64,000 nucleotides of DNA from Acetobacter sp. UBA5411 (GCF_002409645.1 NZ_DHNR01000017.1:13716-77715), one strand, 5' to 3'. Positions 25,210 through 34,621 are shown, counted from the first letter of the stretch. Notes: generated from the letters alone by a model not told the origin. Translations and numbers: made by a program.

Positions 25210-26580
25210 ATGTCTGCCTACAAGACACTCAACCCGACGACGGGCAAGGTCGAGAAGACTTTTGACGAGCATACCGACGCTCAGATGATCGCCAGGCTGG
25301 AAAAGGCCCATACGCTCTGGAGAGATGACTGGCGTCACCGTTCCTTCGAAGAGCGCAAAAAGATTGTCAAAGCCGCCGCAGAAGCCCTGCGTCGCGACAA
25401 GGAAAAGCACGCGTCCCTGATCGCCACCGAGATGGGCAAATCCATCGGTGAATCCATCGGTGAGATCGAGTTTTCCGCCGATATTCTCGATTATTATGCT
25501 GACAACGCCCAGCAGTTCCTGGCACCCAAGGACATCAAGACATCCTGTAGCAAGGCGCAGGTCATCAGCCAGTCCCTTGGCGTGATCTATTGTGTCGAGC
25601 CATGGAACTACCCGTATTACCAGCTTGCCCGCGTGGCTGTGCCAAACCTCATGGCGGGCAACACGGTCATGGTGAAGCACGCCCCGACCGTGCCACAGTG
25701 CGCGCTGGCGTTCGAGCAACTCTTCATCGACGCAGGCGCTCCGGAGGGAGCCTACACCAATCTGTTCATCAGCAATGACCAGTCAGAGACCCTGATCGGG
25801 CGTCCGGAAGTCTGTGGCGTGGCGCTGACGGGCAGCGAGCGGGCCGGCAGCGCTGTGGCCTCACAGGCAGGCAAGGCTCTGAAGAAGAGCACCATGGAGC
25901 TGGGCGGCACGGATGCCTTCATCGTGCTGGAAGACGCGGATCTGGATCTGACCGTCAAGAACGCTGTCTATGGTCGTTTTGAGAATAACGGTCAGGTCTG
26001 CACGGCTGCAAAGCGCATGATCGTTCATGAGAGCATTGCTGACGAGTTCACCGCGCGGCTGAAATCCGCCATCAGCGAGTTCCGTTATGGTGACCCGCTG
26101 GACAAGGACAACACGCATGGTCCGATGAGCAGCGAAAACGCCATGAAGCTGGTGCTGGAGCAGGTCGATATCGCCGTCAAAGGCGGTGCCAAGCTTCTGA
26201 CGGGTGGCGTGCGTCTCAACCGGGATGGCTTCTTCATTCAGGCCGGTATCCTGACCGACATCACGAAGGACAACCCGATCTTCTACAAGGAGATCTTCGG
26301 GCCGATCGCATCGATCTACCGCGTGCGTGACGAGGAAGAAGCCATTGCTCTGGCCAATGACTCGCCGTTCGGACTGGGTGGTTCGGTTTACACGAAGGAC
26401 ACTGAGCGTGGCTGGCGTATCGCCGAGCGGATCGAGACAGGCATGGTGTTCATCAATGCGATGGGCGGCGGCGGTCCCGAGATGCCGTTCGGAGGCATCA
26501 AGAACTCCGGTTATGGCCGGGAGCTCTCCGAGTTCGGCATCGAGGAGTTCATCAACCGCAAGCTGGTCTGCATTCCATAA
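25210..26580 (+). CDS. NAD(P)-dependent succinate-semialdehyde-type aldehyde dehydrogenase
   Basis: 456 residues. Aldehyde dehydrogenase superfamily: oxyanion Asn132 (PWNYP), cofactor Lys156, general base Glu230 (MELGGTDAFIVLEDADLD) and nucleophile Cys264 (NGQVCTAAKR) are all present. The length and the sequence EPWNYPYYQLARVAVPNLMA place it with the Sad/YneI-like succinate-semialdehyde dehydrogenases rather than the longer GabD. A strong GAGAGGAGAG ribosome site precedes the ATG. It may feed 4-carbon semialdehydes into succinate; other semialdehydes are possible. It is followed by a terminator and stands alone. Confidence 0.9.
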   Translation: MSAYKTLNPTTGKVEKTFDEHTDAQMIARLEKAHTLWRDDWRHRSFEERKKIVKAAAEALRRDKEKHASLIATEMGKSIGESIGEIEFSADILDYYADNAQQFLAPKDIKTSCSKAQVISQSLGVIYCVEPWNYPYYQLARVAVPNLMAGNTVMVKHAPTVPQCALAFEQLFIDAGAPEGAYTNLFISNDQSETLIGRPEVCGVALTGSERAGSAVASQAGKALKKSTMELGGTDAFIVLEDADLDLTVKNAVYGRFENNGQVCTAAKRMIVHESIADEFTARLKSAISEFRYGDPLDKDNTHGPMSSENAMKLVLEQVDIAVKGGAKLLTGGVRLNRDGFFIQAGILTDITKDNPIFYKEIFGPIASIYRVRDEEEAIALANDSPFGLGGSVYTKDTERGWRIAERIETGMVFINAMGGGGPEMPFGGIKNSGYGRELSEFGIEEFINRKLVCIP

Positions 26581-26611
26581 GCAGCGTGCGGAATAACGCC
26601 GTCAAAACAAG

Positions 26612-26635
26612 CAGGGGCCGAAAGGCCCCTGTTTT
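26612..26635 (+). terminator. Rho-independent terminator after the aldehyde dehydrogenase
   Basis: CAGGGGCC-GAAA-GGCCCCTG followed by TTTT: an 8-bp GC-rich stem closed by a GAAA tetraloop. Confidence 0.9.
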
Positions 26636-26652
26636 CGTTAGGATCTACTGGT

Positions 26653-26841
26653 TCAGTCTACGGGAGAAAGCGACGGCTTTGCCTGCTTTTCCACATCTTT
26701 GACCAGTTCGGGATTGGTGCGGCGCAGCAGGCTGGCGCGCAGCATGATGGCGGTGTCCCGAGCCGATGACTGTCGCCAGCGGATGAGGAAGTCACGATCC
26801 GCCTGCAAATCCGGCTCGTGTGTTTCGGGAGAGTCTTTCAT
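26653..26841 (-). CDS. Small hypothetical protein
   Basis: 62 residues, acidic N-terminus (MKDSPETHEPDLQADRDFL) and a predicted helix with IRWRQSSARDTAIMLRASLL. No family recognised. Composition and coding periodicity look genuine, and it ends just before the terminator of the convergent aldehyde dehydrogenase. A weak CAGG precedes the start. Could equally be a chance frame. Confidence 0.45.
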   Translation of the reverse strand: MKDSPETHEPDLQADRDFLIRWRQSSARDTAIMLRASLLRRTNPELVKDVEKQAKPSLSPVD

Positions 26842-27026
26842 AAAACCTGGTTCCGGGGTTCTTCTTAGGGTCAGTGATTCGTACCCGGAAGAAACGCCAG
26901 GCAGTTCGTTGTGGGCTCTTCTCTCACGTCCCCATGATTCGAAAGTAAATAATCTGCACTTCGGCCCTGTGATTCTGTAATACCAGAATCGTGTTCCTTT
27001 CAGGGCGATGGAGTGCAGCTTCGGGG

Positions 27027-27527
27027 TTATTTCCGGGTCGCTTTGCGTTCGGCAAGACGCGTGCCCAGCGCTTCCAGAGCATCCCGCAGCGGTCCTTCCG
27101 GCATATCATCAACGACGACAGGTGGCACATTGGGAGGCGTGCGACGCACGGGACGACCCGACGCCTGACTGGAGGGCTGGAAATCCTGCGTCATCTTGAG
27201 ACGCTCAACAATCCGCTGGCCGCACCACGTGTTGATCCGGTCAATCAGGGCGGTCTGCATATGCTGGATTTCCATGGCGACAGGGCCACGGCAGGCAATG
27301 GTGAGCGTGCCCGCTGACAGTTTGCGCGGCTCGGTGCGCGTTCCGAGTGACTCTCCCACAATCTGCATCCAGTCGATGAACAGCGTCACGCTTGCCGGAG
27401 AGCGTTTGCGGAAGGCTTCCCGTGTCAGGTTGGGGATCATGCTGCCCAGATCGCGCGGCTTGAAAGAGCGACGTGGGGGCTCGGCTGTTGCTGTCTCGCT
27501 CTTGCGTGCTGGTCGTGCGGGTTTCAT
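27027..27527 (-). CDS. DUF721 (DciA-like) protein
   Basis: 166 residues. A DUF721 domain at about residues 30-110: IPNLTREAFRKRSPASVTLF, DWMQIVGESLGTRTEPRKLS, GTLTIACRGPVAMEIQHMQT and DRINTWCGQRIVERL. DUF721/DciA proteins help load the DnaB replicative helicase in bacteria lacking DnaC; a dnaB gene is present 22 kb away. The tail is Pro/Arg-rich. The start at 27527 (MKPARPARK) is preferred, because the longer frame to 27569 would run into the divergent mutY. Divergent from mutY with almost no gap. Confidence 0.8.
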   Translation of the reverse strand: MKPARPARKSETATAEPPRRSFKPRDLGSMIPNLTREAFRKRSPASVTLFIDWMQIVGESLGTRTEPRKLSAGTLTIACRGPVAMEIQHMQTALIDRINTWCGQRIVERLKMTQDFQPSSQASGRPVRRTPPNVPPVVVDDMPEGPLRDALEALGTRLAERKATRK

Positions 27528-27538
27528 AAACTGGCTCC

Positions 27539-28624
27539 GTGATTCCCTCAGACTCAGATCTTCTCGCATGGTACGACCATAACCGCAGAACGCTTCCCTG
27601 GCGCGCCTTGCCGGGGGAAACGGCTGATCCCTACCATGTCTGGATCAGCGAGATCATGTTGCAGCAGACAACGGTCGCTGCCGTCATTCCCTACTACCAC
27701 AATTTTCTCAAACGGTTCCCTGATATTGCGGCGCTCGCCCGTGCTCCACTGGACGAAGTGCTGCAGGCATGGTCGGGGTTGGGCTACTATTCCCGGGCCC
27801 GCAATCTTCATCGCTGCGCGGAGGAAGTGGTTCGTCTGGGGGGATTTCCTCGCGACGTAACCGGTTTGCAGGCCTTGCCGGGCATTGGAGCCTATACGGC
27901 GGCGGCCATAGCGGCGATTGCTTTCGGTATTCCGGTCGTTCCTGTCGACGGGAATGTGGAGCGGATTTCAGCCCGCATCTTCGCTGTGCAGGAACCGATG
28001 CCGGGAGCGAGGAAGCTGCTGGCGGCCAAGGCCGTAACGCTCAACGGTGGTCCGGAGGCACATAAGCGGCCATCGGACTTCGCGCAGGCCCTGTTTGATC
28101 TTGGCGCTACGCTCTGCGTGCCCCGTTCTCCCGCCTGCGTGCTGTGCCCGTGGCAGAAATCCTGCAAGGCGCGGAAACTTGGCATACAGGCGGAATTGCC
28201 GAAAAAATCTCCCAAGGCCGAACGTCCCACCCGTCATGGCGTGCATTTCCTGTTGATGGATGATGCCGGTCAGATGCTTGTCAGACGGCGTCCTCCGCAT
28301 GGACTGCTGGGGGGAACGATAGAACTGCCGGGGCCGGAGTGGCGGGAGAAGCCGTGGAGCACGGATGAGGCGGAGGCGGTTGCTCCTTTTGCCGATCGCG
28401 TGTCCGGCGGGCTTCTTGTTCCACAATGGACGAGTGTGGGAACGGTCAAGCACGTCTTTACGCATTTTACGCTACTGATTGATGTGTATGCGGCGCGGGT
28501 GCGAAGTCTGCCCAATCCCCGTGAGGAAGAAGGCTTTCCTGTCGCGCTTGAAAAGGTGGATGGACTTGCGCTTTCTTCTCTCATGCGGAAATGCGTGAAA
28601 ACTGGTGTAAAAGGGTCTGACTGA
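27539..28624 (+). CDS. mutY: A/G-specific adenine DNA glycosylase
   Basis: 361 residues, GTG start. Removes adenine mispaired with 8-oxoguanine. Catalytic Glu38 (ISEIMLQQTTV) and Asp137 (VVPVDGNVERI) are both present. The helix-hairpin-helix motif is LPGIGAYTAAAI, and the [4Fe-4S] loop has four Cys in CVPRSPACVLCPWQKSC. The C-terminal NUDIX-like domain that recognises 8-oxoG is present (HFLLMDDAGQMLVRRRP to the end). Followed closely by the hypothetical gene at 28673. Confidence 0.97.
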   Translation: MIPSDSDLLAWYDHNRRTLPWRALPGETADPYHVWISEIMLQQTTVAAVIPYYHNFLKRFPDIAALARAPLDEVLQAWSGLGYYSRARNLHRCAEEVVRLGGFPRDVTGLQALPGIGAYTAAAIAAIAFGIPVVPVDGNVERISARIFAVQEPMPGARKLLAAKAVTLNGGPEAHKRPSDFAQALFDLGATLCVPRSPACVLCPWQKSCKARKLGIQAELPKKSPKAERPTRHGVHFLLMDDAGQMLVRRRPPHGLLGGTIELPGPEWREKPWSTDEAEAVAPFADRVSGGLLVPQWTSVGTVKHVFTHFTLLIDVYAARVRSLPNPREEEGFPVALEKVDGLALSSLMRKCVKTGVKGSD

Positions 28625-28672
28625 CGATCGGGCTTCTCCGGAAGGAGAAACAATGACGGCAAGGAGAGAACT

Positions 28673-29311
28673 GTGGCGGAGACACCGCGTGCTGATGAAA
28701 TCTGGCTTTACGACAGCTACGGTCGGTTTCTGCATAACGATGCCCTCGATGACCGGTTGGTGGCCCGTGCGCCTGCCGATCTACCCAATGGCTTGCCGGG
28801 GCTGATTTTCGGGATCGATCCGACGCGAAGCGAGGATCCCTTCGTGCTGCTGAAGCGTGAAACGCGTCCGATGCCTCTGCCGCAGATCGAGCCGGTCATG
28901 GAGGAAGGTGTGGCGCTCGCTTTCCGGATTCTGGACAGTGAAGGTCCGTATGCCGATGCCCGAAACGGATTTATCGCCACCAGACAGGACGGAAGTGTCG
29001 TGCTCGGAGCTCCGGAACGGGGAGAGGGCATTCTGTTTGCGCCCATGCCTTTCTACACGGCCAGAAGTCTGTTTCCTGCATCAGGTATAGAACTGACAGA
29101 TCATCATGGGCTCGTGGTGCCTGCGCCCCAGCCTTTGACGGGACTGCGCGTGCAGATTGCCGGACGGCCTTATTCGCTGGAAGTCGGGGGTGATCTGCTC
29201 GCCCGGATGGGTGAGCTGTCACCGGGTGAAACGGTCTCTCTGGTCTTGCCCGCGACAGCGACTGAACCCGGAACGACGATTACGGCGACCAGAAAAGCAC
29301 TCTCATCATAA
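28673..29311 (+). CDS. Hypothetical protein following mutY
   Basis: 212 residues, GTG start, 48 bp after mutY. No family recognised. The sequence is soluble-looking and mainly beta: DEIWLYDSYGRFLHNDALDD, FRILDSEGPYADARNGFIAT, then a C-terminal segment (LTGLRVQIAGRPYSLEVGGD) that resembles a small beta-barrel. No signal peptide, cysteines or metal motifs. Coding quality is high and it is probably co-transcribed with mutY. Confidence 0.8.
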   Translation: MAETPRADEIWLYDSYGRFLHNDALDDRLVARAPADLPNGLPGLIFGIDPTRSEDPFVLLKRETRPMPLPQIEPVMEEGVALAFRILDSEGPYADARNGFIATRQDGSVVLGAPERGEGILFAPMPFYTARSLFPASGIELTDHHGLVVPAPQPLTGLRVQIAGRPYSLEVGGDLLARMGELSPGETVSLVLPATATEPGTTITATRKALSS

Positions 29312-29409
29312 AAGGCTGGAGGCAGGCTCACCGGAGGTGACCTGTCCCGGCCTGTTAACTGTCTTTCCTATTCCGGCCATCATGTCGGATGTACTGTCCG
29401 GTGGTGTTT

Positions 29410-30450
29410 ATGGCCTTTATTCACGTCACATCCCAAGAAGCAGCCGCCGCTCCCATGGGGCGTGGACGCATTGGTGTTCTGCTCACCAATCTCGGGACGC
29501 CGGATGACACCAATTTTGGTGCGGTGCGTCGGTACTTGTCGGAGTTTCTCTCCGATCAGCGCGTGATCGAGGCCAATCCCGCTATCTGGCAGCCGATATT
29601 GCAGGGCGTGGTTCTGACGGTCCGGCCGGGCCGCAGCGGCAAGGCTTACAAGCGGATCTGGAACGAGGAAAAAAACGAAAGTCCCCTGCGCACCTATACA
29701 AGAGAACAGGCGGAGTTGCTGGCGGCGCGATTTCAGACCGATGATGTCCGGGTCGGTTGGGGTATGCGTTATGGCTCGCCGTCAGTAGGTGAGGCTGTAA
29801 CGGAACTGATGCGTGAAGGGTGTGATCGCATCCTTTTCATGCCGCTTTATCCGCAGTACAGCGCGACGACGACGGCCACGGCCAATGATCAGCTGTTTCG
29901 TTTTCTGATGACGGTAAGACGGCAGCCTGCCATCCGCACCCTGCCAGCGTTTGCGGATGATCCTGTTTATATCAAGGCCCTTGCCGAGACATTACAGCTT
30001 GCCCTGTCGGGTTTGTCTGAAAAGCCTCAAATGGTCGTGACGTCTTTTCATGGTTTGCCAAACGAGTATGTCGCCAAGGGTGACCCGTATCGTGAGGACT
30101 GCGAACGGACGGTCGTGGCTCTGCGTGCTGCCATGGGTCTGTCCGATGAATACATGCCTCTGACGTTTCAGTCGCGTTTTGGACCGGCAAAATGGCTGGA
30201 GCCCTACACAGCTCCATTTGTTGCGGCATTACCCGCAAAGGGTATTACGCGCGTCGCCATTATCACTCCGGGATTCATGGCGGATTGTATCGAAACGCTG
30301 GATGAGCTGGGTAACGAACTGAGAGAGGAGTTCATGGCGGCGGGAGGAAAGGAATTGACGCTTGTTCCGTGCCTGAATGCCTGTCCTCAAGCCATTGACC
30401 TGCTGGAACATCTTGTCCGTTCCGAGTTGTCTGGTTGGGTAAAGCTCTGA
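29410..30450 (+). CDS. hemH: Ferrochelatase
   Basis: 346 residues. Inserts ferrous iron into protoporphyrin IX, the last step of heme synthesis. Catalytic His214 (TSFHGLPNEY) and Glu295 (FMADCIETLDEL) are present. GRIGVLLTNLGTPDD at the N-terminus and PLYPQYSATTTATA are family signatures. The C-terminal ACPQAIDLLEHLV segment is normal. An upstream in-frame ATG at 29389 is possible, but 29410 gives a better family N-terminus. Heme demand fits the catalase and cytochromes of this organism. Confidence 0.96.
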   Translation: MAFIHVTSQEAAAAPMGRGRIGVLLTNLGTPDDTNFGAVRRYLSEFLSDQRVIEANPAIWQPILQGVVLTVRPGRSGKAYKRIWNEEKNESPLRTYTREQAELLAARFQTDDVRVGWGMRYGSPSVGEAVTELMREGCDRILFMPLYPQYSATTTATANDQLFRFLMTVRRQPAIRTLPAFADDPVYIKALAETLQLALSGLSEKPQMVVTSFHGLPNEYVAKGDPYREDCERTVVALRAAMGLSDEYMPLTFQSRFGPAKWLEPYTAPFVAALPAKGITRVAIITPGFMADCIETLDELGNELREEFMAAGGKELTLVPCLNACPQAIDLLEHLVRSELSGWVKL

Positions 30451-30895
30451 GCATTTTTTCCTGATCAGAAAGGTTCCCGTGTGCTGGTCAGGATTTGTGC
30501 GTTTCTGGCCATGCAGCGCTGAATTTGCATCGTGTTCTGGAGACAGGGCATCGTTGGTTTCTGACGAACTGGCGCAGGATATTCCTGTCTTGAGTGAGCC
30601 TGGTTGGTCAAATCACTTGGGGAGAGCTTTTTCTGAGATGGTTGTCTCTGCGTGATGTCTGTATCGTTTTTTATAAAAGTATATTTTTATTAGAATAAAA
30701 AAGTAAATGAGTCAATTTATTCTGTATTTGTTCTTATTATCCATAAGATTTTAAGGGTTTGTGCAGAGTTTGTTAACTAATTTTTCTTAACGTCAGGGCT
30801 CTGTCGCCGGACAATTGTTCGGTTCCCGAATGCCGCACATCACGATGTTGCTTCTGTAGATGAAAAACTTGCAGACGTAATAAGGTGGAGTGCTG
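30451..30895. promoter_or_regulatory. AT-rich region upstream of the Ser/Thr-rich protein gene, with a 16-bp palindrome
   Basis: About 440 bp. The stretch 30660-30790 is very AT-rich. At 30807-30822 lies CCGGACAATTGTTCGG, a 16-bp palindrome with one mismatched pair, 74 bp before the start at 30896; it is a candidate operator. Nothing else recognisable. Confidence 0.4.
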
Positions 30896-32251
30896 ATGGA
30901 ATGTGAATTCATGAGCAACATCAGTCGTAATGCTTCTGCCAAACTCGAGAAAAACACGAGTGAAGTTCCGGTCGTTTATGTGGAAGGCGGCTGGTACGGA
31001 CGTTCTTCAGTTGCCGATACACAGCAGGCAGGCGTGTCCTCAGTTTCAACGACACTTGGCGGCCAGTCATCATTGGGATCAGAACAAGAGAGCGATTTTT
31101 CGTCTTCTTTGGTTGCGGCTTCGGAAACAGGTGATCTCTCCACAGCGGTTGGTCTGTCTATTTCCGGTGAGAATGAAGATCTGATGGCCTTATCCTCTGA
31201 TGAAATGGCTGCGAAGGCTTCTTCTGATCAGGGAAGTGATGAACCTGTTGTCATTTTTGGAAACCCGGCAAGTGTTTCCCAGACACTGACCAGTGATAGT
31301 TCCGCTGTTCTGAAGAGCAGCGCTGATACTTCCGCAATGGAAGATCAGACGAAAGCACAGACAGTATCTTCTGCTGCGAATATCGGCTCGTTAAACGATG
31401 CTGTATTGCCTCAGGCAAGTTATGGCGTTCCCTGGACTGCGTTGACAGATTCCGGTGCAAATGTCTCGACCAGCGAAGATACTGTGGCAACGGGCGCGGT
31501 AAATGCGGGTGTCTCACAGGAAAATGTCGCCTCCCTGGTAGCCTCGACAGAGCAGAGCACAACCACGCCGGATACAAAAGAAGCAAATCTGTTGAGCACT
31601 GTCGGTACGACCGATGCATCGAATCAAGCGAATGACTCATCGGTTTCCGTGACCAGCACTCTTTCGGGGGCGAATGATATTGTCGTCAACAACGGAGTGG
31701 TTGCTCTGGACGGCGGAACAAATACCGTCGTCGCCCAAAATGATGGGACTGTCTCCGTTTGGAGTGCTGCGGGTGCAACAAACTTCAATGACGCAGGTTC
31801 AGGAAATGCCGAGTTCTACGTTACCGGCACCGGCACATTTGATGTTCAGGATACAGGTTCCGGTGACGCTACTCTGAAAGTCATCCAAACAGCTTCTTCA
31901 GATGCCTCGGGAACAATTACGGGAGGCGCCAGGCATCTGGATGTGACGACAGGATCTGGTGCTGTCAGTATTGTCGCGGGTAAGGGCGGTCTGGATCTCT
32001 CGACTGCAGGTTCCGGTGCATTGCAAATCGATGTGACACAAGGGACTGATCATATTCTGATTGCGGGTGACCAGACAGGAAATGTGACTGTTTCCGGTGC
32101 TGTGGTGAATACAGAGGCCAATTTCGGCATTATGGGTGTGACATCAGAGCAGGTTATCAACGGGAACTTCGTTGTGGGTCTGACAGACGGCAATGCCGTG
32201 ACGTTCCTTGGAGCATCTGGAAGCGATAATATTACGCTGTATCTTGCCTAA
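30896..32251 (+). CDS. Large Ser/Thr/Gly-rich repeat protein (secreted or surface type)
   Basis: 451 residues, very low in Cys and Trp and rich in Ser, Thr, Ala, Gly, Asp. N-terminal half is a disordered, acidic, Ser-rich region. The C-terminal half (from about residue 260) is a series of short beta repeats, for example NTVVAQNDGTVSVWSAAGAT, GNAEFYVTGTGTFDVQDTG and GSGAVSIVAGKGGLDLSTAG, as in beta-solenoid or RTX-like adhesins. The end (FLGASGSDNITLYLA) resembles C-termini of type I-secreted proteins. No classical signal peptide. Start chosen for AAGGTGGAG before the ATG. Convergent with a second repeat protein. Confidence 0.75.
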   Translation: MECEFMSNISRNASAKLEKNTSEVPVVYVEGGWYGRSSVADTQQAGVSSVSTTLGGQSSLGSEQESDFSSSLVAASETGDLSTAVGLSISGENEDLMALSSDEMAAKASSDQGSDEPVVIFGNPASVSQTLTSDSSAVLKSSADTSAMEDQTKAQTVSSAANIGSLNDAVLPQASYGVPWTALTDSGANVSTSEDTVATGAVNAGVSQENVASLVASTEQSTTTPDTKEANLLSTVGTTDASNQANDSSVSVTSTLSGANDIVVNNGVVALDGGTNTVVAQNDGTVSVWSAAGATNFNDAGSGNAEFYVTGTGTFDVQDTGSGDATLKVIQTASSDASGTITGGARHLDVTTGSGAVSIVAGKGGLDLSTAGSGALQIDVTQGTDHILIAGDQTGNVTVSGAVVNTEANFGIMGVTSEQVINGNFVVGLTDGNAVTFLGASGSDNITLYLA

Positions 32252-32476
32252 TGAATCATAAAGCAGGAATCGCATGACATGGCTGAAAACGCTATGAGAG
32301 CGGAGATGTAAAGTCACAGAGAGGTAGTGTTCTTGGTAATGTTATGGATTGGATGTTTATAGTAACGACTTATTTTTAAAATCCGATACCAATAAAACAA
32401 TTTCCTAAAGTGTGTAAATATTAATTATTTTATATAGCGTTTTAAAAACGTTTCTTTTTTGCTTATCTTCAAAGGA

Positions 32477-32503
32477 GTTCTGCTGGATTCACTCCAGCAG
32501 AAC
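32477..32503. terminator. Hairpin between the convergent repeat-protein genes
   Basis: GTTCTGCTGG pairs with CCAGCAGAAC over 10 bp with a 7-base loop, 20 bp past the stop of the leftward gene. Only a short T-tract follows in that direction. Confidence 0.6.
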
Positions 32504-32522
32504 TTGCCCATCAACAAAAAGC

Positions 32523-33737
32523 TCAGGACAACGTGAAGCTGCTGGCCTGCAGAGAATTATTGTCGTGCACATCCGACAGCAGCACTGAGGTGTGGTCGTC
32601 AATATGAAGCAGTGTGCCAGATGTATTCGTGGTAGCGTTTTGCAGGATAGATCCCAGATCAGACTGTGTAAGACCGAAACCGGACAGTTCAATGACGTTA
32701 TGAGCGGAGGCTGTGAAGTCGGTGATGACATCCGTGGCGCCAGCTGCCGTTTTGATGATGTCAAAGGTGTTGCCTGTACCGGAACCACCGGTCATCTGCA
32801 TGCTGCTATAAGCCTGGAATGTGTCGCCACCGGTGCCGCCTGTGGCAGTGAAGGAGCCAGAGTTGCTTGCGGCACTGATGAAAGTCATCGAACCGGTGCC
32901 ATCCTGGACGACGGACTGATGTCCTGTGCCGCCTGTAATGGTGGAGCCCGTTCCCCATACATTGAGGTTCAGTTGTGCGGTTGAATCCATGGTGCCAAAA
33001 GAAGCGTAAACAGATTGGCCTTGGATAGAGTTTGTGCCCTGAATGGAACCGGTAACGTAAAAACTTCCATAACCTTCAGAAGCGAAGTCACCATTACCAT
33101 CTGTAGCCCAGTTGACCTGCGAATTCTTCAACGCTCCGACGGTCGTGCCTGTGCCGTCCGTCGTCAGACTGCTGTCGGTCAGGGTAACAATTGAACTGTT
33201 ACGTCCCAGCGTGACATCGGAATTGGAGATCACATTTGCGATCGTCTTCATGCCTGCATTGATCGTTCCGTTATTGAACGTATCAAAAACCGAATCAGAA
33301 CCTGTGGTGATGGTAGTATTGGTGCACTGCAGGAACTGGGATTTGGCGCCTGCTACGATGGTGGCACCATCGGCATTGACGAAGTTGTTGTAAGCACCAG
33401 TATAAAGAGTGCCGGTGGCATCAATAAAAGTATTTCCAACAGAATTAGCGGCATTCACTGTTCCCGCAAAATCTGAAACAGTATTGTTTCCACCTGAGAT
33501 AGTCAGATTGTTGTCGCTGGTGGAGTTTGCAAAGCTAACTTTACTGCTCGTACCACTCATAGTTACGTCTACATCGCCAAAGATATAGGCAGTATTGTTA
33601 TTCCAGACGGTCAGATCAGCTGTGATGCTGCCGATATTCTGAACCACATAGTTTTGGCCGGATGTGAGATATGTCGATGAATTCTCATCATCGAACAGAA
33701 TTGTCTTGTAGGCATTGCCTGAAGCATTCGAGACCAT
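32523..33737 (-). CDS. Beta-repeat protein with RTX/hemolysin-type C-terminus
   Basis: 404 residues. A long series of Gly/Asn/Ser/Thr-rich beta repeats (STSDNNLTISGGNNTVSDFA, GAYNNFVNADGATIVAGA). Near the end come GGTGGDTFQAYSSMQMTGG and DVITDFTASAHNVIELSGFG, the calcium-binding-repeat and cap segment typical of RTX/hemolysin-type proteins exported by type I secretion. No Sec signal peptide and no export genes in the window. The related convergent gene at 30896 shares the phrase style (GTGSTITGGTGH... versus GTGTFDVQDTGSG). Likely a surface or extracellular structural protein. Confidence 0.8.
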   Translation of the reverse strand: MVSNASGNAYKTILFDDENSSTYLTSGQNYVVQNIGSITADLTVWNNNTAYIFGDVDVTMSGTSSKVSFANSTSDNNLTISGGNNTVSDFAGTVNAANSVGNTFIDATGTLYTGAYNNFVNADGATIVAGAKSQFLQCTNTTITTGSDSVFDTFNNGTINAGMKTIANVISNSDVTLGRNSSIVTLTDSSLTTDGTGTTVGALKNSQVNWATDGNGDFASEGYGSFYVTGSIQGTNSIQGQSVYASFGTMDSTAQLNLNVWGTGSTITGGTGHQSVVQDGTGSMTFISAASNSGSFTATGGTGGDTFQAYSSMQMTGGSGTGNTFDIIKTAAGATDVITDFTASAHNVIELSGFGLTQSDLGSILQNATTNTSGTLLHIDDHTSVLLSDVHDNNSLQASSFTLS

Positions 33738-34621
33738 TGAAAACCTCGTGATCTTGTTTGTTGTTCACTTTTTGAACTGCATGGATTGCTCTGCCATAAA
33801 GAATCAAAAAGGTAAACAACAAATCAAAAATGAAAACAAAAGTGATTAATTTAACTTTCTGACAATCTTTCAAGTGATTGCAGTTTTATGTTGTGGTTCT
33901 CGTTTAATGGATGCTGTCTGGAATGAAGTCTGTTTTTCTTTATTAAACAATAGGATGATCGGCCTATCGTTAATGGTTGTTAATATTCACAATGTGGAGA
34001 GGGTGTTGGTGAGGGCGATTTGTATTGTGATTATTCAGTGAAGTGGCTTGGTCTGATCGATTTTTCTGCAATAGATTATTTAAATAAATAAATAAATGCA
34101 TTTATTTTTATATTTAAATTACTTTTGTGCTTTTTGTTTATTAATTTAAATAAGAAATTAACGTATAATATTGATATTTTAATTGTGATTTATTGTAAAT
34201 ATATTTATTACGTAAGTGCGGTGCCTTTTCTTGTGTCATATTTCCATAGAGGTGATCTTGATAGGTAGAAACCTGCACATCAGACGGTGTGTTCAGGTTG
34301 GTCTTTGACGCAGAGAAAGGTGTGGGGTGCGTGCGTATACTGTCTAGTGCTCACGCAGTTGCAGAGCACAATATTGAGCATCGGTTCAATCCGAGCACCC
34401 AGCAGCGCACTCGGATTCCATGATTTGTCGGAAAAGACATAGATAAGTGGTGCTGAACATGCTGGTTTCTGTCAAACCAACCGAGCAATCATTTTGATTC
34501 CAAAGGCAGCCAACAAATCAGTCAGAAAATAGTTCTGATAAACATTTTCGTGCCATTGAATGCACGGCGAAGGGAGAGGTCTATTTTGACACGCTCCGGC
34601 CCCACCGATAGACAGATGGGG
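33738..34621. other. AT-rich intergenic region before the cobalamin riboswitch
   Basis: About 880 bp. 33740-34240 is strongly AT-rich and should contain the promoter of the leftward repeat-protein gene. 34250-34480 has ordinary composition without a gene. On the minus strand 34472-34610 reads ERVKIDLSLRRAF and, in another frame, LTDLLAAFGIKMIA, which recalls the end of an EAL (cyclic-di-GMP phosphodiesterase) domain and may be a relic; this is uncertain. The cobalamin-operon promoter should lie toward the right end. Confidence 0.4.
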
